Positions 56,391 through 64,000 of a stretch of 64,000 nt of DNA are shown here, piece after piece. Source of the stretch: Aneurinibacillus sp. (GTDB lineage Bacteria > Bacillota > UBA5301 > DYFA01); contig DYFA01000038.1 of NCBI GenBank assembly GCA_020725425.1, positions 1-64,000 of the forward strand. The letters run 5' to 3'. A program made the position numbers and the translations under genes. Under the pieces are notes generated by a model. It was given only the letters and a program-made list of their open reading frames with translations. It did no database searches and was not told the origin of the DNA. Numbering within the stretch: the first letter of the stretch is position 1; every line of letters begins with the position of its first letter.

Positions 56391-57290
56391 GTGATTCGCC
56401 GCACCCGGCTCAGTTGCTGCCTCGCCCTGATCCTCGCTCTACCGGCGGGCATGGCTTGGTGCGCCTTTGCCGTCCGGGCCCAGGAGCCGCGGGAGTCCCG
56501 CGTCGTGGTGTTGATGTACCACCACGTGAGCACCAACGCCAGCAACGGCGGGACCATAACCCCCGCCCTCTTCCGGGAGCACCTCGAAACCCTGCGCCGC
56601 TTGAACCTTCCGGTGATCAGCGTGCCTCAACTGGCCGCCTTCCTGGACGGCCAGTTGGAACTGCCCCCCCAATCGGTAGTCCTGACGTTCGACGACGGCT
56701 ACCAAAGCTTCTACACCAAGGTCTTTCCGGAGTTGCGCGCCTTTCAGATCCCGGCAACGGTCTTCATCATCGTCCGGCCCACTGCCCAGCCTGAGACGGC
56801 CAGCCCCAGCCTGCCCCACCTTTCCTGGAAGGAGCTCAGGGAAATGGTCGAGTCCGGGCTGGTGACGGTGGCTCCCCACACCTACGACCAGCACCGGTTC
56901 GTCCCGCTGCCGGGCGGCAAGACCGCCCCGGCCCTCGTTTCCCGCGCTTTCCTCCCCAGGCCGAAACGGGGGGAGACAGTGGACGAATACGAGGACCGGG
57001 TGCTGGCCGACTTCGCCCGGGCCAACCAGCTCTTCCAGGAGCATCTCGGGTTCACGCCGGAATATTTCGCCTTCCCTTACGGGCGCTGCGACCCCTGGCT
57101 GATCCGCCTGTGCCGCGTGAGTGGCTACCGGTTGCTTTTCACCACCCGCCCGGGGGTCATCACCTGCTCCACGGACCCGCTCCAGCTCCCGCGGTATAAC
57201 GCCGGCAATCAGGAGATGTCCGCCGCGGACCTGGAAGAACTGCTGCGCAACGCTTTCCGCCAACCCGTCCAGACTAACGGGGGGCACTGA
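56391..57290 (+). CDS. Exported polysaccharide deacetylase, PgaB/IcaB-like
   Basis: 299 residues from GTG 56391, 7 bases after AAGGAAGG. A signal peptide (LSCCLALILALPAGMAWCA) is followed by VVVLMYHHVSTN, LTFDDGYQSFYTKVFPEL, PATVFII and PHTYDQHRF, then FAFPYGRCD. HTYDQH replaces the usual HTxxH spacing, as in IcaB/PgaB-like enzymes acting on poly-N-acetylglucosamine. It is the third deacetylase-family gene in the window and may modify exported glycan or wall. The M29 peptidase gene starts 15 bases after it. Confidence 0.85.
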   Translation: MIRRTRLSCCLALILALPAGMAWCAFAVRAQEPRESRVVVLMYHHVSTNASNGGTITPALFREHLETLRRLNLPVISVPQLAAFLDGQLELPPQSVVLTFDDGYQSFYTKVFPELRAFQIPATVFIIVRPTAQPETASPSLPHLSWKELREMVESGLVTVAPHTYDQHRFVPLPGGKTAPALVSRAFLPRPKRGETVDEYEDRVLADFARANQLFQEHLGFTPEYFAFPYGRCDPWLIRLCRVSGYRLLFTTRPGVITCSTDPLQLPRYNAGNQEMSAADLEELLRNAFRQPVQTNGGH

Positions 57291-57305
57291 GATGGAGGAT
57301 GAGTC

Positions 57306-58424
57306 ATGATTGATCCACGCCTGGAACAACTCGCCCAGGCCATCATCGGCTACTCAGTCAACCTGCAGCCGGGAGAGAACATTCTAATCGAGTGTATCGG
57401 TCCTGCCACGCAGTTGGCGTCGGCCCTGGTGCGCCAGGCCTACGCTGCCGGGGGTCGCCCCTTCGTCACTTTGACCCAGCCGGAACTGGAGCGGGAGCTT
57501 CTGCTCTCCATCACGGCAGAGCAATTGCAGGCCATGGCCACCTGGGAGGCGGCCCGGATGAAGGAGATGCAGGCGTATGTCGGCGTCCGGGCGCCGGAGA
57601 ACTCGAACGAGCAAACCGACGTGCCGCCGGAGAAGAGCGCCTTATGGCGGACGCACTTCTGGCGGCCTGTCCACACCGACCTTCGCGTGCCCCACACCAA
57701 GTGGTGCGTCCTGCGCTATCCGACTCCAGCAATGGCCCAGTCCGCCGGGATGAGCACCGCCGCCTTCGAGGAGTTCTACTTCCAGGTCTGCAACCTGGAC
57801 TATTCCCGGATGTCCCGGGCGATGGACGCCCTCGTCGCCTTGATGGAGCGGACGGACCAGGTCCGCGTAGTGGGGCCGGGCGACACGGATCTGACTTTCT
57901 CCATCAAGGGCATCCCGGCAGTCAAGTGCGCCGGAGACCGCAACCTCCCGGACGGGGAAGTGTACACCGCCCCGGTGCGGGAGTCGGTCAACGGCGTCAT
58001 CGCCTACAACACCCCGGCTACCTACCAGGGAGTGCGGTACGATGGGGTGCGCCTGACCTTCCGCCACGGCCGGATCGTCGAGGCCACGGCCAACGACCCG
58101 GTCCGCCTGAATCAGATCTTCGACACCGACGAGGGCGCCCGGTACGTAGGGGAGTTCTCCCTGGGAGTTAACCCGCATATCCTGCATCCGATGAACGAGA
58201 CGCTCTTCGACGAGAAGATCTCCGGCAGCATCCACTTCACCCCCGGTTCTTCGTACGACGAGGCGTTCAACGGCAACAAGTCGGCGGTCCACTGGGACCT
58301 GGTGTTGATCCAGCGGCCGGACTACGGCGGGGGGGAAGTCTGGTTCGACGGGCGGCTCATCCGCCGGGACGGCCGGTTTGTGCTTCCGGAGCTGGAGCCG
58401 CTGAACCCGGAGAACTTGAAGTAG
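57306..58424 (+). CDS. M29-family aminopeptidase
   Basis: 372 residues, cytoplasmic. It resembles AmpS/AmpT-type metallo-aminopeptidases. Metal-binding residues fall in YVGEFSLGVN (Glu), MNETLFDEKISGSIHF (Glu, His) and AVHWDLV (His, Asp); an earlier DLTFSIKGIPAVKCAG is also typical. It releases N-terminal residues from peptides, with two metal ions. ATG 57306 is 15 bases after the deacetylase gene; the ribosome site is weak (GATGGAGGATG). Confidence 0.92.
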   Translation: MIDPRLEQLAQAIIGYSVNLQPGENILIECIGPATQLASALVRQAYAAGGRPFVTLTQPELERELLLSITAEQLQAMATWEAARMKEMQAYVGVRAPENSNEQTDVPPEKSALWRTHFWRPVHTDLRVPHTKWCVLRYPTPAMAQSAGMSTAAFEEFYFQVCNLDYSRMSRAMDALVALMERTDQVRVVGPGDTDLTFSIKGIPAVKCAGDRNLPDGEVYTAPVRESVNGVIAYNTPATYQGVRYDGVRLTFRHGRIVEATANDPVRLNQIFDTDEGARYVGEFSLGVNPHILHPMNETLFDEKISGSIHFTPGSSYDEAFNGNKSAVHWDLVLIQRPDYGGGEVWFDGRLIRRDGRFVLPELEPLNPENLK

Positions 58425-58433
58425 GCGTACCCA

Positions 58434-58673
58434 CTAGGGCACGGAGTTCGTGACCGTAGCCACCATAGCGACCTCCTGTCCCTGCGCCGCGGCCGCGGTG
58501 TAGAGGGCGCGGAGGCCGTTCCACACCACTTCGGGGTCCCCGGCGAAGAAGGTGCTGACCGGACCGACTTGGCAGGGGACTCCCATCGCCTCCAGTTCGT
58601 TCAGAGCAGCCTTGATGATTTCATCGGACTTGGCTGTATCCTGAGGATAGAGCGCCACTTCACAAGATAGCAC
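58434..58673 (-). CDS. YkoF/MTH1187-like thiamine-precursor-binding-type protein
   Basis: 79 residues. SCEVALYPQDTAKSDEIIKA, ALNELEAMGVPCQVGPVSTF and the ending QEVAMVATVTN match a single ferredoxin-like YkoF-type domain. YkoF of Bacillus has two such domains and binds thiamine or hydroxymethylpyrimidine. A stand-alone single domain may dimerise to give the same fold. No thiamine genes or transporter adjoin. GTG 58673 follows AGGAGGG. Confidence 0.7.
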   Translation of the reverse strand: MLSCEVALYPQDTAKSDEIIKAALNELEAMGVPCQVGPVSTFFAGDPEVVWNGLRALYTAAAAQGQEVAMVATVTNSVP

Positions 58674-58832
58674 GAGCAGAACCCTCCTGCCCCTAATTCT
58701 CTCCGAATGGCGGGTGGAGCAACCGGTTGCCGGGGCTCGCGAGTTTCGACAAATTCTTCCTCGCCGACGGGGAAGGTTGGAGGGGGAGAATTAAAACCTG
58801 AAGACCGCCGGAGCTCTGGAGGGCCAACTGTC

Positions 58833-58989
58833 ATGGCTAAATGGAAGGTGTTCGTCACGCGCGAGATCCCTACTGCCGGGCTCGACTTGCTGCGGGGTGA
58901 TGGCGGCGCAAAACCTTCTGGCCATGGTGAAGGGCGAACCCGTTCCGAATCTGGTCAATCCGGAGTACCAGATCCGGATGGAAGTCTAA
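58833..58989 (+). pseudogene. Deletion remnant of a D-2-hydroxyacid dehydrogenase gene
   Basis: From ATG 58833 the frame starts MAKWKVFVTREIPTAGLDLL, the N-terminus of glyoxylate/hydroxypyruvate reductases. At about 58900 a different frame gives AAQNLLAMVKGEPVPNLVNP and stops at 58987-58989; that is the C-terminal end of the same family. The roughly 280 residues between, including the NAD-binding and catalytic parts, are missing. An internal deletion of about 850 bases therefore left only the two ends, out of frame. A ribosome site (CTGGAGGG) is still present. Confidence 0.85.
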
Positions 58990-59012
58990 GGGCCTGAAGG
59001 AGGTACGGCGAG

Positions 59013-59381
59013 ATGCGCATCAGGATCACGGCCGGGGACGTCTCCGCCCTGGCCGAGCTGAACGAGAGCAGGACGGCGGCGGCGATCGCCGCGGCCCTGC
59101 CGATCGACGGGCGGGCCAACACCTGGGGAGAGGAGATCTACTTCCCTATTCCGGTCAAGCTCGGGAGCGAGAACGGGCGGGTCGAGGTGGCGGTGGGGGA
59201 CCTGGGGTACTGGCCTCCAGGGAGCGCCTTCTGCATCTTTTTCGGCCGGACCCCCGCCAGCATCGGCCCGGAGCCCCGGGCGGCCAGCCTGGTCAACGTC
59301 TGCGGGAGGCTGCTCTCCGACCCTGGTCTTTTCCGAAAAGTCAAAGACGGGACGCCCATCCATCTCGAGCCGGCGGAGTGA
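59013..59381 (+). CDS. Cyclophilin-like fold protein (DUF369/TM1367-type)
   Basis: 122 residues. LNESRTAAAIAAALPIDGRA, WGEEIYFPIPV and DLGYWPPGSAFCIFFGRTP match the cyclophilin-like DUF369/DUF3830 group typified by Thermotoga TM1367. Isomerase activity has not been shown for these proteins. ATG 59013 follows AGGAGGT, 23 bases after the dehydrogenase remnant, with which it may once have formed an operon. Confidence 0.83.
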   Translation: MRIRITAGDVSALAELNESRTAAAIAAALPIDGRANTWGEEIYFPIPVKLGSENGRVEVAVGDLGYWPPGSAFCIFFGRTPASIGPEPRAASLVNVCGRLLSDPGLFRKVKDGTPIHLEPAE

Positions 59382-59414
59382 TCGGCGGCCAGTTCCCCGC
59401 CGAGTTGCTAAGAA

Positions 59415-59440
59415 GGGTGGCCCCGGTTTCGGGACCACCC
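59415..59440 (+). other. Hairpin after the cyclophilin-like gene
   Basis: GGGTGGCCCCG (59415-59425), loop GTTT and CGGGACCACCC (59430-59440), with one mismatch. No T-run follows, so termination is uncertain; it may also serve the convergent SASP gene. Confidence 0.5.
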
Positions 59441-59510
59441 TCATGGCAGGCGCCCTCTCGCCAGTAGGGGTAACGGTTAAGGCGTACTTCCCGCCTGCCA
59501 GAGATGTATT

Positions 59511-59846
59511 CTAGTACTCGGCCTTGTTATGAGCGGTGGAGGTGCCCTTCTGCGCGTCCGGCTCCAGCGGGAAGGTTCCACCGAGGTTCCCGCCCAGGTT
59601 GGCGCGGAAGGCGGCGGACACGTTGGCCGCAGCCTGGTTGATCAGGGACTGCTCGGCCGCAGCGATCATCCGACGGACCATATGCCCTCCGACCGCACCG
59701 CACTCGCGGGATGAGATGTTGCCCCAGTAACCGGTTTTGTACTCGGGGTTGATCCCAAGTTCAGTGGCGATCTCGTACTTGAAGTTGTCGAGGCCACGCG
59801 CTGCCCCGGTCACCAGCGGCTGGTTTCGCTTCTGGCCAAGGGCCAT
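59511..59846 (-). CDS. Small acid-soluble spore protein, alpha/beta type
   Basis: 111 residues. FKYEIATELGI contains the germination-protease (GPR) cleavage site, and the second DNA-binding block is GNISSRECGAVGGHMVRRMI. SASPs coat spore DNA and protect it from UV and heat. At 111 residues it is longer than the usual 60-80, with an extended Gly/Asn tail (FRANLGGNLGGTFPLEPDAQ). ATG 59846 follows GGGAGGG. A loose sigma-G-like pair lies about 50-75 bases upstream but I would not rely on it. Confidence 0.92.
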   Translation of the reverse strand: MALGQKRNQPLVTGAARGLDNFKYEIATELGINPEYKTGYWGNISSRECGAVGGHMVRRMIAAAEQSLINQAAANVSAAFRANLGGNLGGTFPLEPDAQKGTSTAHNKAEY

Positions 59847-59963
59847 CTGTTTTTCCCTCCCTTCATTATGGGCTGAAGTTAGCCTGCCCGTGTGCTGAGG
59901 ATTAACGCAGGTATAATGATGGATGCCCTGGTAGAAGACTAGGCCGGAAAGGAGGGGTCCTCG

Positions 59964-60407
59964 GTGCAGCAGGGAACAGTGAGCGAACTCGATTTGGCCA
60001 AGGAAGTCAAATTGGGGGTAGCGCGCCACACGGCGCTGGAGCAACCGGTGGATGACAGCTACAAGGGTGAGGCAGTCGAAGCCGCCCACTATCTGGCTTG
60101 TGCCCGGCAGGCGCAGCGCGAGGGGTATCCGGAAATAGGCCTCGTCCTCGAGAGACTCGGCTTGGAAGAGCTGGAACACGCCATCCGCTTCGCCGAGCTG
60201 AACGCCCGGGTCGACGACTCCACCCTGGCCAACCTGGCACGCTTGCTCAAAGAAGAGCAGGCCTCATGCCGGCACAAGGCCCAATTGGCTCAGCACGCCG
60301 GCGACGAGCGGTTGGAGGAGGTTCGCGCCTTCTACGCCGAGTCAAGCCGAGATGAGGCTCGACATGCGCGGGCTCTGGACGGCCTCTTGAGGCGGTATTT
60401 CCAGTAG
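59964..60407 (+). CDS. Rubrerythrin-like ferritin-fold protein
   Basis: 147 residues. Two half-sites for a diiron centre are visible: EAVEAAHYLACARQA with ERLGLEELEHAIRF, and LLKEEQASCRHKA with SSRDEARHARAL. The rubredoxin domain is absent. It probably protects against peroxide or stores iron in the cytoplasm. GTG 59964 follows GGAGGGG. A TATAAT at 59912-59917 could be its -10, without a good -35. Confidence 0.85.
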   Translation: MQQGTVSELDLAKEVKLGVARHTALEQPVDDSYKGEAVEAAHYLACARQAQREGYPEIGLVLERLGLEELEHAIRFAELNARVDDSTLANLARLLKEEQASCRHKAQLAQHAGDERLEEVRAFYAESSRDEARHARALDGLLRRYFQ

Positions 60408-60423
60408 CTGAGGATAGGAAGGA

Positions 60424-60446
60424 GGGCAGCCAGAACTTGGCTGCCC
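60424..60446. terminator. Bidirectional-looking terminator
   Basis: GGGCAGCCA (60424-60432), loop GAACT, TGGCTGCCC (60438-60446), then TACCTTTACT. It sits between the convergent rubrerythrin-like and DUF1540 genes and could end both. Confidence 0.7.
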
Positions 60447-60451
60447 TACCT

Positions 60452-60649
60452 TTACTGCTCGTTTTTACCGGGCTTATAGGTCTTGCAGCAGGTTTTCACC
60501 GAGCGCCGACCGCCCCGTTCGCCGGCGATCTCCCCGATCTCCATGTTCGGCAGCTCTCGATCGTTCCGCACTTCGACCTCGTCTGCGGCGCACCGGTTGT
60601 CCTTGGCCCAGTAGAAGCAGTCGTCCACCGAACACCTGACCTTAGGCAA
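60452..60649 (-). CDS. DUF1540 domain protein
   Basis: 65 residues. PKVRCSVDDCFYWAKDNRCA has the Cys pattern of DUF1540, with a further SVKTCCKTY near the end. It is a small, probably metal-binding protein of unknown role, common in spore formers. Start is TTG 60649, 8 bases after GGAGGTG. Confidence 0.85.
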   Translation of the reverse strand: MPKVRCSVDDCFYWAKDNRCAADEVEVRNDRELPNMEIGEIAGERGGRRSVKTCCKTYKPGKNEQ

Positions 60650-60691
60650 AACTCTTCACCTCCGGTGCTAGGTTCCGTTCACCGCCGGGCG

Positions 60692-60720
60692 TTTATACTG
60701 CCCCCGTATGACACAGACTA
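60692..60720 (+). promoter_or_regulatory. Possible sigma-G promoter of sleB-ypeB
   Basis: CAGACTA (60714-60720) differs at one position from the sigma-G/F -10 CATACTA; TTTATA (60692-60697), 16 bases upstream, is a partial match to the -35. It predicts a start near 60728, consistent with ATG 60760 as the sleB start and with forespore expression. Confidence 0.4.
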
Positions 60721-60759
60721 CAGGTGACGTTCAACACTTTCCTGCGGGAGGCCAGAGGG

Positions 60760-61236
60760 ATGCGACGTGCCCGGTTTGCCTTGCTCTTCGTCCTGCTTGT
60801 TTTCCTGGCGGGTTTTATCGGCGATTGCTACCTCGTACCCCAAGTCAAGTGGCTGTTGTACGCCCGGGCCGAACCGGACGCCGCGGCCAACGTGGACCTG
60901 ATCGCCCGCCTGATTGCGGCGGAAGCCCAGGGCGAGCCGTATGAAGGGATGGTGGGGGTGGGCGCCGTGGTCATGAACCGGACTTACGACCCCAACTTCC
61001 CCGGAACCATCCCGGGTGTGATCTACGAGCCGTGGGCGTTCGAGTCGGTGGCGATCGGGCTGATTTGGCAGCGCACCCCGACCTGGACCGAGCGCCGGGC
61101 GGCAATCGACGCCGTCAGCGGCTGGGACCCGACCTACGGCTCCAAGTTCTTCTGGAACCCGGCCAAGCCGGTCGGCGGCTGGATCTGGACCCGTCCGATC
61201 GTCCGCCAGATCGGCAACCACGTCTTCGCCCTCTAG
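60760..61236 (+). CDS. sleB: Spore-cortex-lytic enzyme SleB catalytic domain
   Basis: 158 residues. An N-terminal membrane/signal segment (ARFALLFVLLVFLAGFIGD) leads directly to a SleB/Hydrolase_2 domain: [46 protein letters not shown] and RQIGNHVFA. Bacillus SleB also has a peptidoglycan-binding domain, absent here. It degrades cortex at germination. ATG 60760 follows GGGAGG; GTG 60724 would overlap the likely transcription start. ypeB follows 15 bases later. Confidence 0.9.
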   Translation: MRRARFALLFVLLVFLAGFIGDCYLVPQVKWLLYARAEPDAAANVDLIARLIAAEAQGEPYEGMVGVGAVVMNRTYDPNFPGTIPGVIYEPWAFESVAIGLIWQRTPTWTERRAAIDAVSGWDPTYGSKFFWNPAKPVGGWIWTRPIVRQIGNHVFAL

Positions 61237-61251
61237 GAGAGGAGGATTCCC

Positions 61252-62610
61252 TTGCGCAAATGGCAAATGGCCACCGGTTTCCTGGTCATCCTGGCGGCGG
61301 CGGTGCTCTGGTGGGGATACAGCCAGTGGCAGCGGGCCTCGATCCTCTCCAACCACCTGAACGCCACCTATAACGCCTCGTTCATGCAGTTGGTGAGCTA
61401 TGTAGACGGTTTGGAGGTAGGGCTGGCCAAGGGCCTGGTAGCAGGCACCACCGCTCAACACGTGAACCAGTTGACGGACGTGTGGCGCCAGGCCAACCTG
61501 GCCAAGGAGAGTCTCGCCCGCCTGCCCATCCAGCAGGGGGCGTTCATGCGCACCGCCAAGTTCCTCACCCAGACCGGCGACATCGCCTACGTACTGGCCC
61601 GGAAGAGGGCAGACGGCCGGCCGGTCGACCGGGAGGACATGGAAAAACTCGCCCGCCTGCGGCGGGAGGCCCTCCTGGTAGGGCGGGAACTCCACCGTAT
61701 CCAGCGGGCATCCATCGGCAGGAACTTTAACTGGCAGGTCATTCGGCAAGGAGCGGCGACCAGCCTCCGGCAGGGTACCAAGAAACTGGTCAGCGACGAG
61801 TTCAAGCGGGTCGACCGCGCTCTGGCCGACTACCCCGTTCTCCAGTATGACGGCCCGTTCTCCGACCATGTGGACCGGATCGCTCCCCGGGGCCTGACCG
61901 GTCCGACGGTCAGCCAGGAAGAGGCGGCCCGCCGGGCCCTGAAGGTCGTCCCAGATCCGGGGCGGTACCGGACCCGGTTCAAGGGGATGACCCGGGGAAA
62001 GATCGTGGCCTACGCCTTTGACCTGTTGCCAACCTCGCCTGACCTGGCCCGGGTGGCGGTGGACGTGAGCCAAAAGGGCGGCCACGTGGTTTGGGCGACC
62101 AATACCCGGGCGCCGGGGGTGCCTCGCCTGGCCAGCGAGGAAGCGGCCCGGGCAGCCCGCGACCTGCTCGACCGGCTCGGTTTCACCTCCATGGAGGCCT
62201 CTTACGCCCAGGTGATGGGAGGAGTGGTGACCATCCCCTTCGCCGCGGTCGTGGACAACGTCCTCATCTACCCCGACATGGTCAAGGTGGCGGTCGCCCT
62301 GGACCGGGGCGAGGTTCTGAGCTACGACGCCCTGCAGTACCTCACCAACCACCGTACCCGGACCAAGGCCGACCTGACCCCGACCTTGAGCGAGGCGGAG
62401 GCCCGGGCCAAGGTGAACCCGGACCTGAAGATCGTCCGCACCCGCCTGACCGTCATTCCCCTGGAGGTTCCGGGGCAGGAGGCGCTGGCCTGGGAGTACA
62501 AGGCGGAAAAGGACGGGGAGACGTACTTCGTCTATATCAACGCCCGGAACGGCCGGGAGGAGCGCATCTTGAAGATCGTCAACACCCCGCAGGGGCCACT
62601 CACCATGTGA
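61252..62610 (+). CDS. ypeB: Germination protein YpeB
   Basis: 452 residues. An N-terminal membrane helix (ATGFLVILAAAVLWWGYSQW) precedes an extracytoplasmic helical region and repeated PepSY domains (for example VDVSQKGGHVVWATNTRAPG and TLSEAEARAKVNPDLKIVRT). YpeB is required to hold and stabilise SleB in the dormant spore. TTG 61252 lies just after GAGGAGG. The sleB-ypeB pair is the classic arrangement. Confidence 0.93.
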   Translation: MRKWQMATGFLVILAAAVLWWGYSQWQRASILSNHLNATYNASFMQLVSYVDGLEVGLAKGLVAGTTAQHVNQLTDVWRQANLAKESLARLPIQQGAFMRTAKFLTQTGDIAYVLARKRADGRPVDREDMEKLARLRREALLVGRELHRIQRASIGRNFNWQVIRQGAATSLRQGTKKLVSDEFKRVDRALADYPVLQYDGPFSDHVDRIAPRGLTGPTVSQEEAARRALKVVPDPGRYRTRFKGMTRGKIVAYAFDLLPTSPDLARVAVDVSQKGGHVVWATNTRAPGVPRLASEEAARAARDLLDRLGFTSMEASYAQVMGGVVTIPFAAVVDNVLIYPDMVKVAVALDRGEVLSYDALQYLTNHRTRTKADLTPTLSEAEARAKVNPDLKIVRTRLTVIPLEVPGQEALAWEYKAEKDGETYFVYINARNGREERILKIVNTPQGPLTM

Positions 62611-62639
62611 AGATTCCCTGACGTATCGGCGCCGACTGT

Positions 62640-62670
62640 TGAGGCAGGGGGCCTTGAGCACCCTGCCTCA
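62640..62670 (+). terminator. Probable terminator after ypeB
   Basis: TGAGGCAGGG (62640-62649) pairs perfectly with CCCTGCCTCA (62661-62670) across an 11-base loop, followed by TTCATCC. The short T-run makes it moderate. The 205 bases between ypeB and the next gene hold nothing else I can support. Confidence 0.6.
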
Positions 62671-62815
62671 TTCATCCCGCCTCCTACCCGCTTAAAAGAG
62701 AAGCACTAATTTCCAGAAAAATCAAGAACAGCTCGGAATGATGAAAAATCTTGGCGGTATTGGCAGGAAACCCCAACCGTCTGCCGAATTTGAAGCAATG
62801 TGGGGGGTGAGGCAA

Positions 62816-63994
62816 TTGAGAAACATCAAGCTCAGGACGAAGATCTTCTTCCTCATCCTGCTTGCCATCGGAAACACAACGCTGCTCGGCCTTTACAACG
62901 TATGGGCGACTAACCAAGTTATTAAGGTCAGCCAGGCTGCTCGATCGAGCGCTCAGTTCCTGAATACTATCCGCAACATCGGCCTGTTCGGGGCCTTCTC
63001 CGCCTCCTTCGTCAGCCTCATTCTGGGCATGGTGATCTTCTCGCTGATCGGGAAGATCCGCCAGGTGGCGATCAAGGTTGAGAGCGTCGCCAGCCAGCTT
63101 TCGCTCGACTCGGACAACCTGGCGGCTTCTGCCAAGACCGTAGGGTGCGCCACGCAACAGGTGGCAACCACGATCCGCCAATTGGCGATCGGGGCCGAAG
63201 AACAAGCCAAGGAGACGCTCAAGACTCAGAGCATCATCGCCAGCATGTCGCAGTCGATCCAGCAGGTGGCGTCCGCTGCCGAGGAAATGGCATCGGCTGC
63301 CACCTTGGTGGTCACCGCCGGGGAGAGCGGCAAAGAGGCGGTCAACCAGAACATCCGGCAGATGAACCTGATCAAGGAAGTAGTCGGAGAGACCGCCAGC
63401 GTCGTCAAGGTGCTCGATGAGCGCTCCCGGCAGATCGGGCACATCATCGAGTTTATCACGGACATTTCCGACAAGACCGACCTGTTGGCGCTCAACGCGG
63501 CAATCGAAGCAGCTCACGCGGGGGAGCGGGGCCGTGGCTTTGCCGTTGTCTCGGAAGAAGTCCGCAAGCTGTCGGAGCAAGCGCGTGGTTCAACCCGGCA
63601 GATCGCTGAGCTGATCCAACAGATTCAGGATGAGATCACCCGAACTGCCGCCATGATGGACAACGGGATGAGGGAGGTCGCACTCGGTTCAAAGGTGGTG
63701 GAAGACACCGGCCAGACTTTCGAGACGATCCTGGCGAAGATCAACGACGTGGCCGCCAAGATCCGGGCGATCAGCGCCGAAACCAAGTCGCTGGCAGCGG
63801 GGGACAAGGAGATCGTGGATTCGGTCCAGTCCATCGCCGCCATAACCCAGGAGTCGGCTGCGGGAGCGGAGGAGGTATCGGCCTCCGCCCAGCAGCAAAG
63901 CGCTTCCATCGAAGAGATTGCCAACGCGGTGGAACGGCTCGCCGAGATGGCCCAGGAACTTCAAGCCGGCATTGCCTTCCTCAAGACGGTGTAG
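62816..63994 (+). CDS. Short methyl-accepting chemotaxis protein
   Basis: 392 residues from TTG 62816 after GGGGGGTGAGG; ATG 62738 and ATG 62798 are in frame but have poor ribosome sites. Two membrane helices ([16 protein letters not shown] and [19 protein letters not shown]) are only about 35 residues apart, so there is no room for a ligand-binding domain. The signalling hairpin tip reads [20 protein letters not shown] and [15 protein letters not shown], with TD where most receptors have TN. No clear HAMP domain. It could sense through its membrane part or a partner; the orphan cheR at 252 may methylate it. Confidence 0.9.
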   Translation: MRNIKLRTKIFFLILLAIGNTTLLGLYNVWATNQVIKVSQAARSSAQFLNTIRNIGLFGAFSASFVSLILGMVIFSLIGKIRQVAIKVESVASQLSLDSDNLAASAKTVGCATQQVATTIRQLAIGAEEQAKETLKTQSIIASMSQSIQQVASAAEEMASAATLVVTAGESGKEAVNQNIRQMNLIKEVVGETASVVKVLDERSRQIGHIIEFITDISDKTDLLALNAAIEAAHAGERGRGFAVVSEEVRKLSEQARGSTRQIAELIQQIQDEITRTAAMMDNGMREVALGSKVVEDTGQTFETILAKINDVAAKIRAISAETKSLAAGDKEIVDSVQSIAAITQESAAGAEEVSASAQQQSASIEEIANAVERLAEMAQELQAGIAFLKTV

Positions 63995-64000
63995 AGAGGG

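Overview
The window reads as chromosomal DNA of a high-G+C, spore-forming member of the Bacillota (Firmicutes). Evidence for sporulation is direct: a cotJABC spore-coat operon, an alpha/beta-type SASP, cwlD and pdaB cortex genes, a sleB-ypeB germination pair and a second LysM-SleB hydrolase. The rapZ-yvcK-whiA block, the gap-pgk-tpiA-gpmI-eno operon followed by secG, and smpB-ssrA are also typical Bacillota arrangements. The genus cannot be fixed from sequence alone; a thermophilic or Clostridia/Symbiobacteria-like lineage is a guess. GTG and TTG starts are common, and most genes have strong GGAGG-type ribosome sites.

Layout. 1-6.2 kb: end of glmS, an orphan cheR, then nnr-alr-fur-lpdA. 6.2-14.7 kb: envelope and sugar genes (pdaB, cwlD, a GT4 glycosyltransferase, a nucleotidyltransferase/phosphomannomutase-like fusion, a MerR regulator, a sorbosone-dehydrogenase-like protein). 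14.7-21.5 kb, minus strand: iclR - EPSP-synthase-like gene - livKHMGF, apparently one operon behind a promoter flanked by a palindrome. 21.5-26.7 kb, minus strand: glycogen-type cluster glgA - galT - GH57 branching enzyme - DUF4912. 26.9-33.3 kb: GHL10 protein, PHP phosphoesterase, rapZ, yvcK, a frameshifted BON gene, a DUF4097-like lipoprotein, whiA. 33.4-39.6 kb: glycolysis and secG. 39.7-44.5 kb: HD protein, smpB, tmRNA, radical-SAM protein, thioesterase, GltB-like FMN enzyme. 44.6-49.1 kb: cotJABC, coiled-coil protein, HD-GYP, CAP-domain protein, SDR, tRNA-Gly. 49.2-64 kb: MATE pump, parvulin, FmdB, two polysaccharide deacetylases, MFS pump, PilZ protein, LysM-SleB, M29 peptidase, a YkoF-like protein, a deletion remnant of a D-2-hydroxyacid dehydrogenase, cyclophilin-like protein, SASP, rubrerythrin-like protein, DUF1540, sleB-ypeB and a small chemoreceptor.

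The best candidate for an undescribed system is the iclR/aroA-like/livKHMGF operon. A divergent enolpyruvyl-transferase homologue, translationally coupled to an IclR regulator, sits directly upstream of a complete Liv-type importer. Several positions that contact shikimate-3-phosphate in known EPSP synthases are changed, so an imported or modified substrate other than shikimate-3-phosphate is plausible. This is inference. The other notable items are two broken genes, an unusual 200-bp convergent gene overlap, an unexplained structured leader before the GltB-like gene, and a palindromic operator-like site before the SDR gene. No CRISPR array, insertion sequence, prophage or rRNA gene was seen. 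No gene-free stretch over 300 bases occurs apart from the tmRNA locus.
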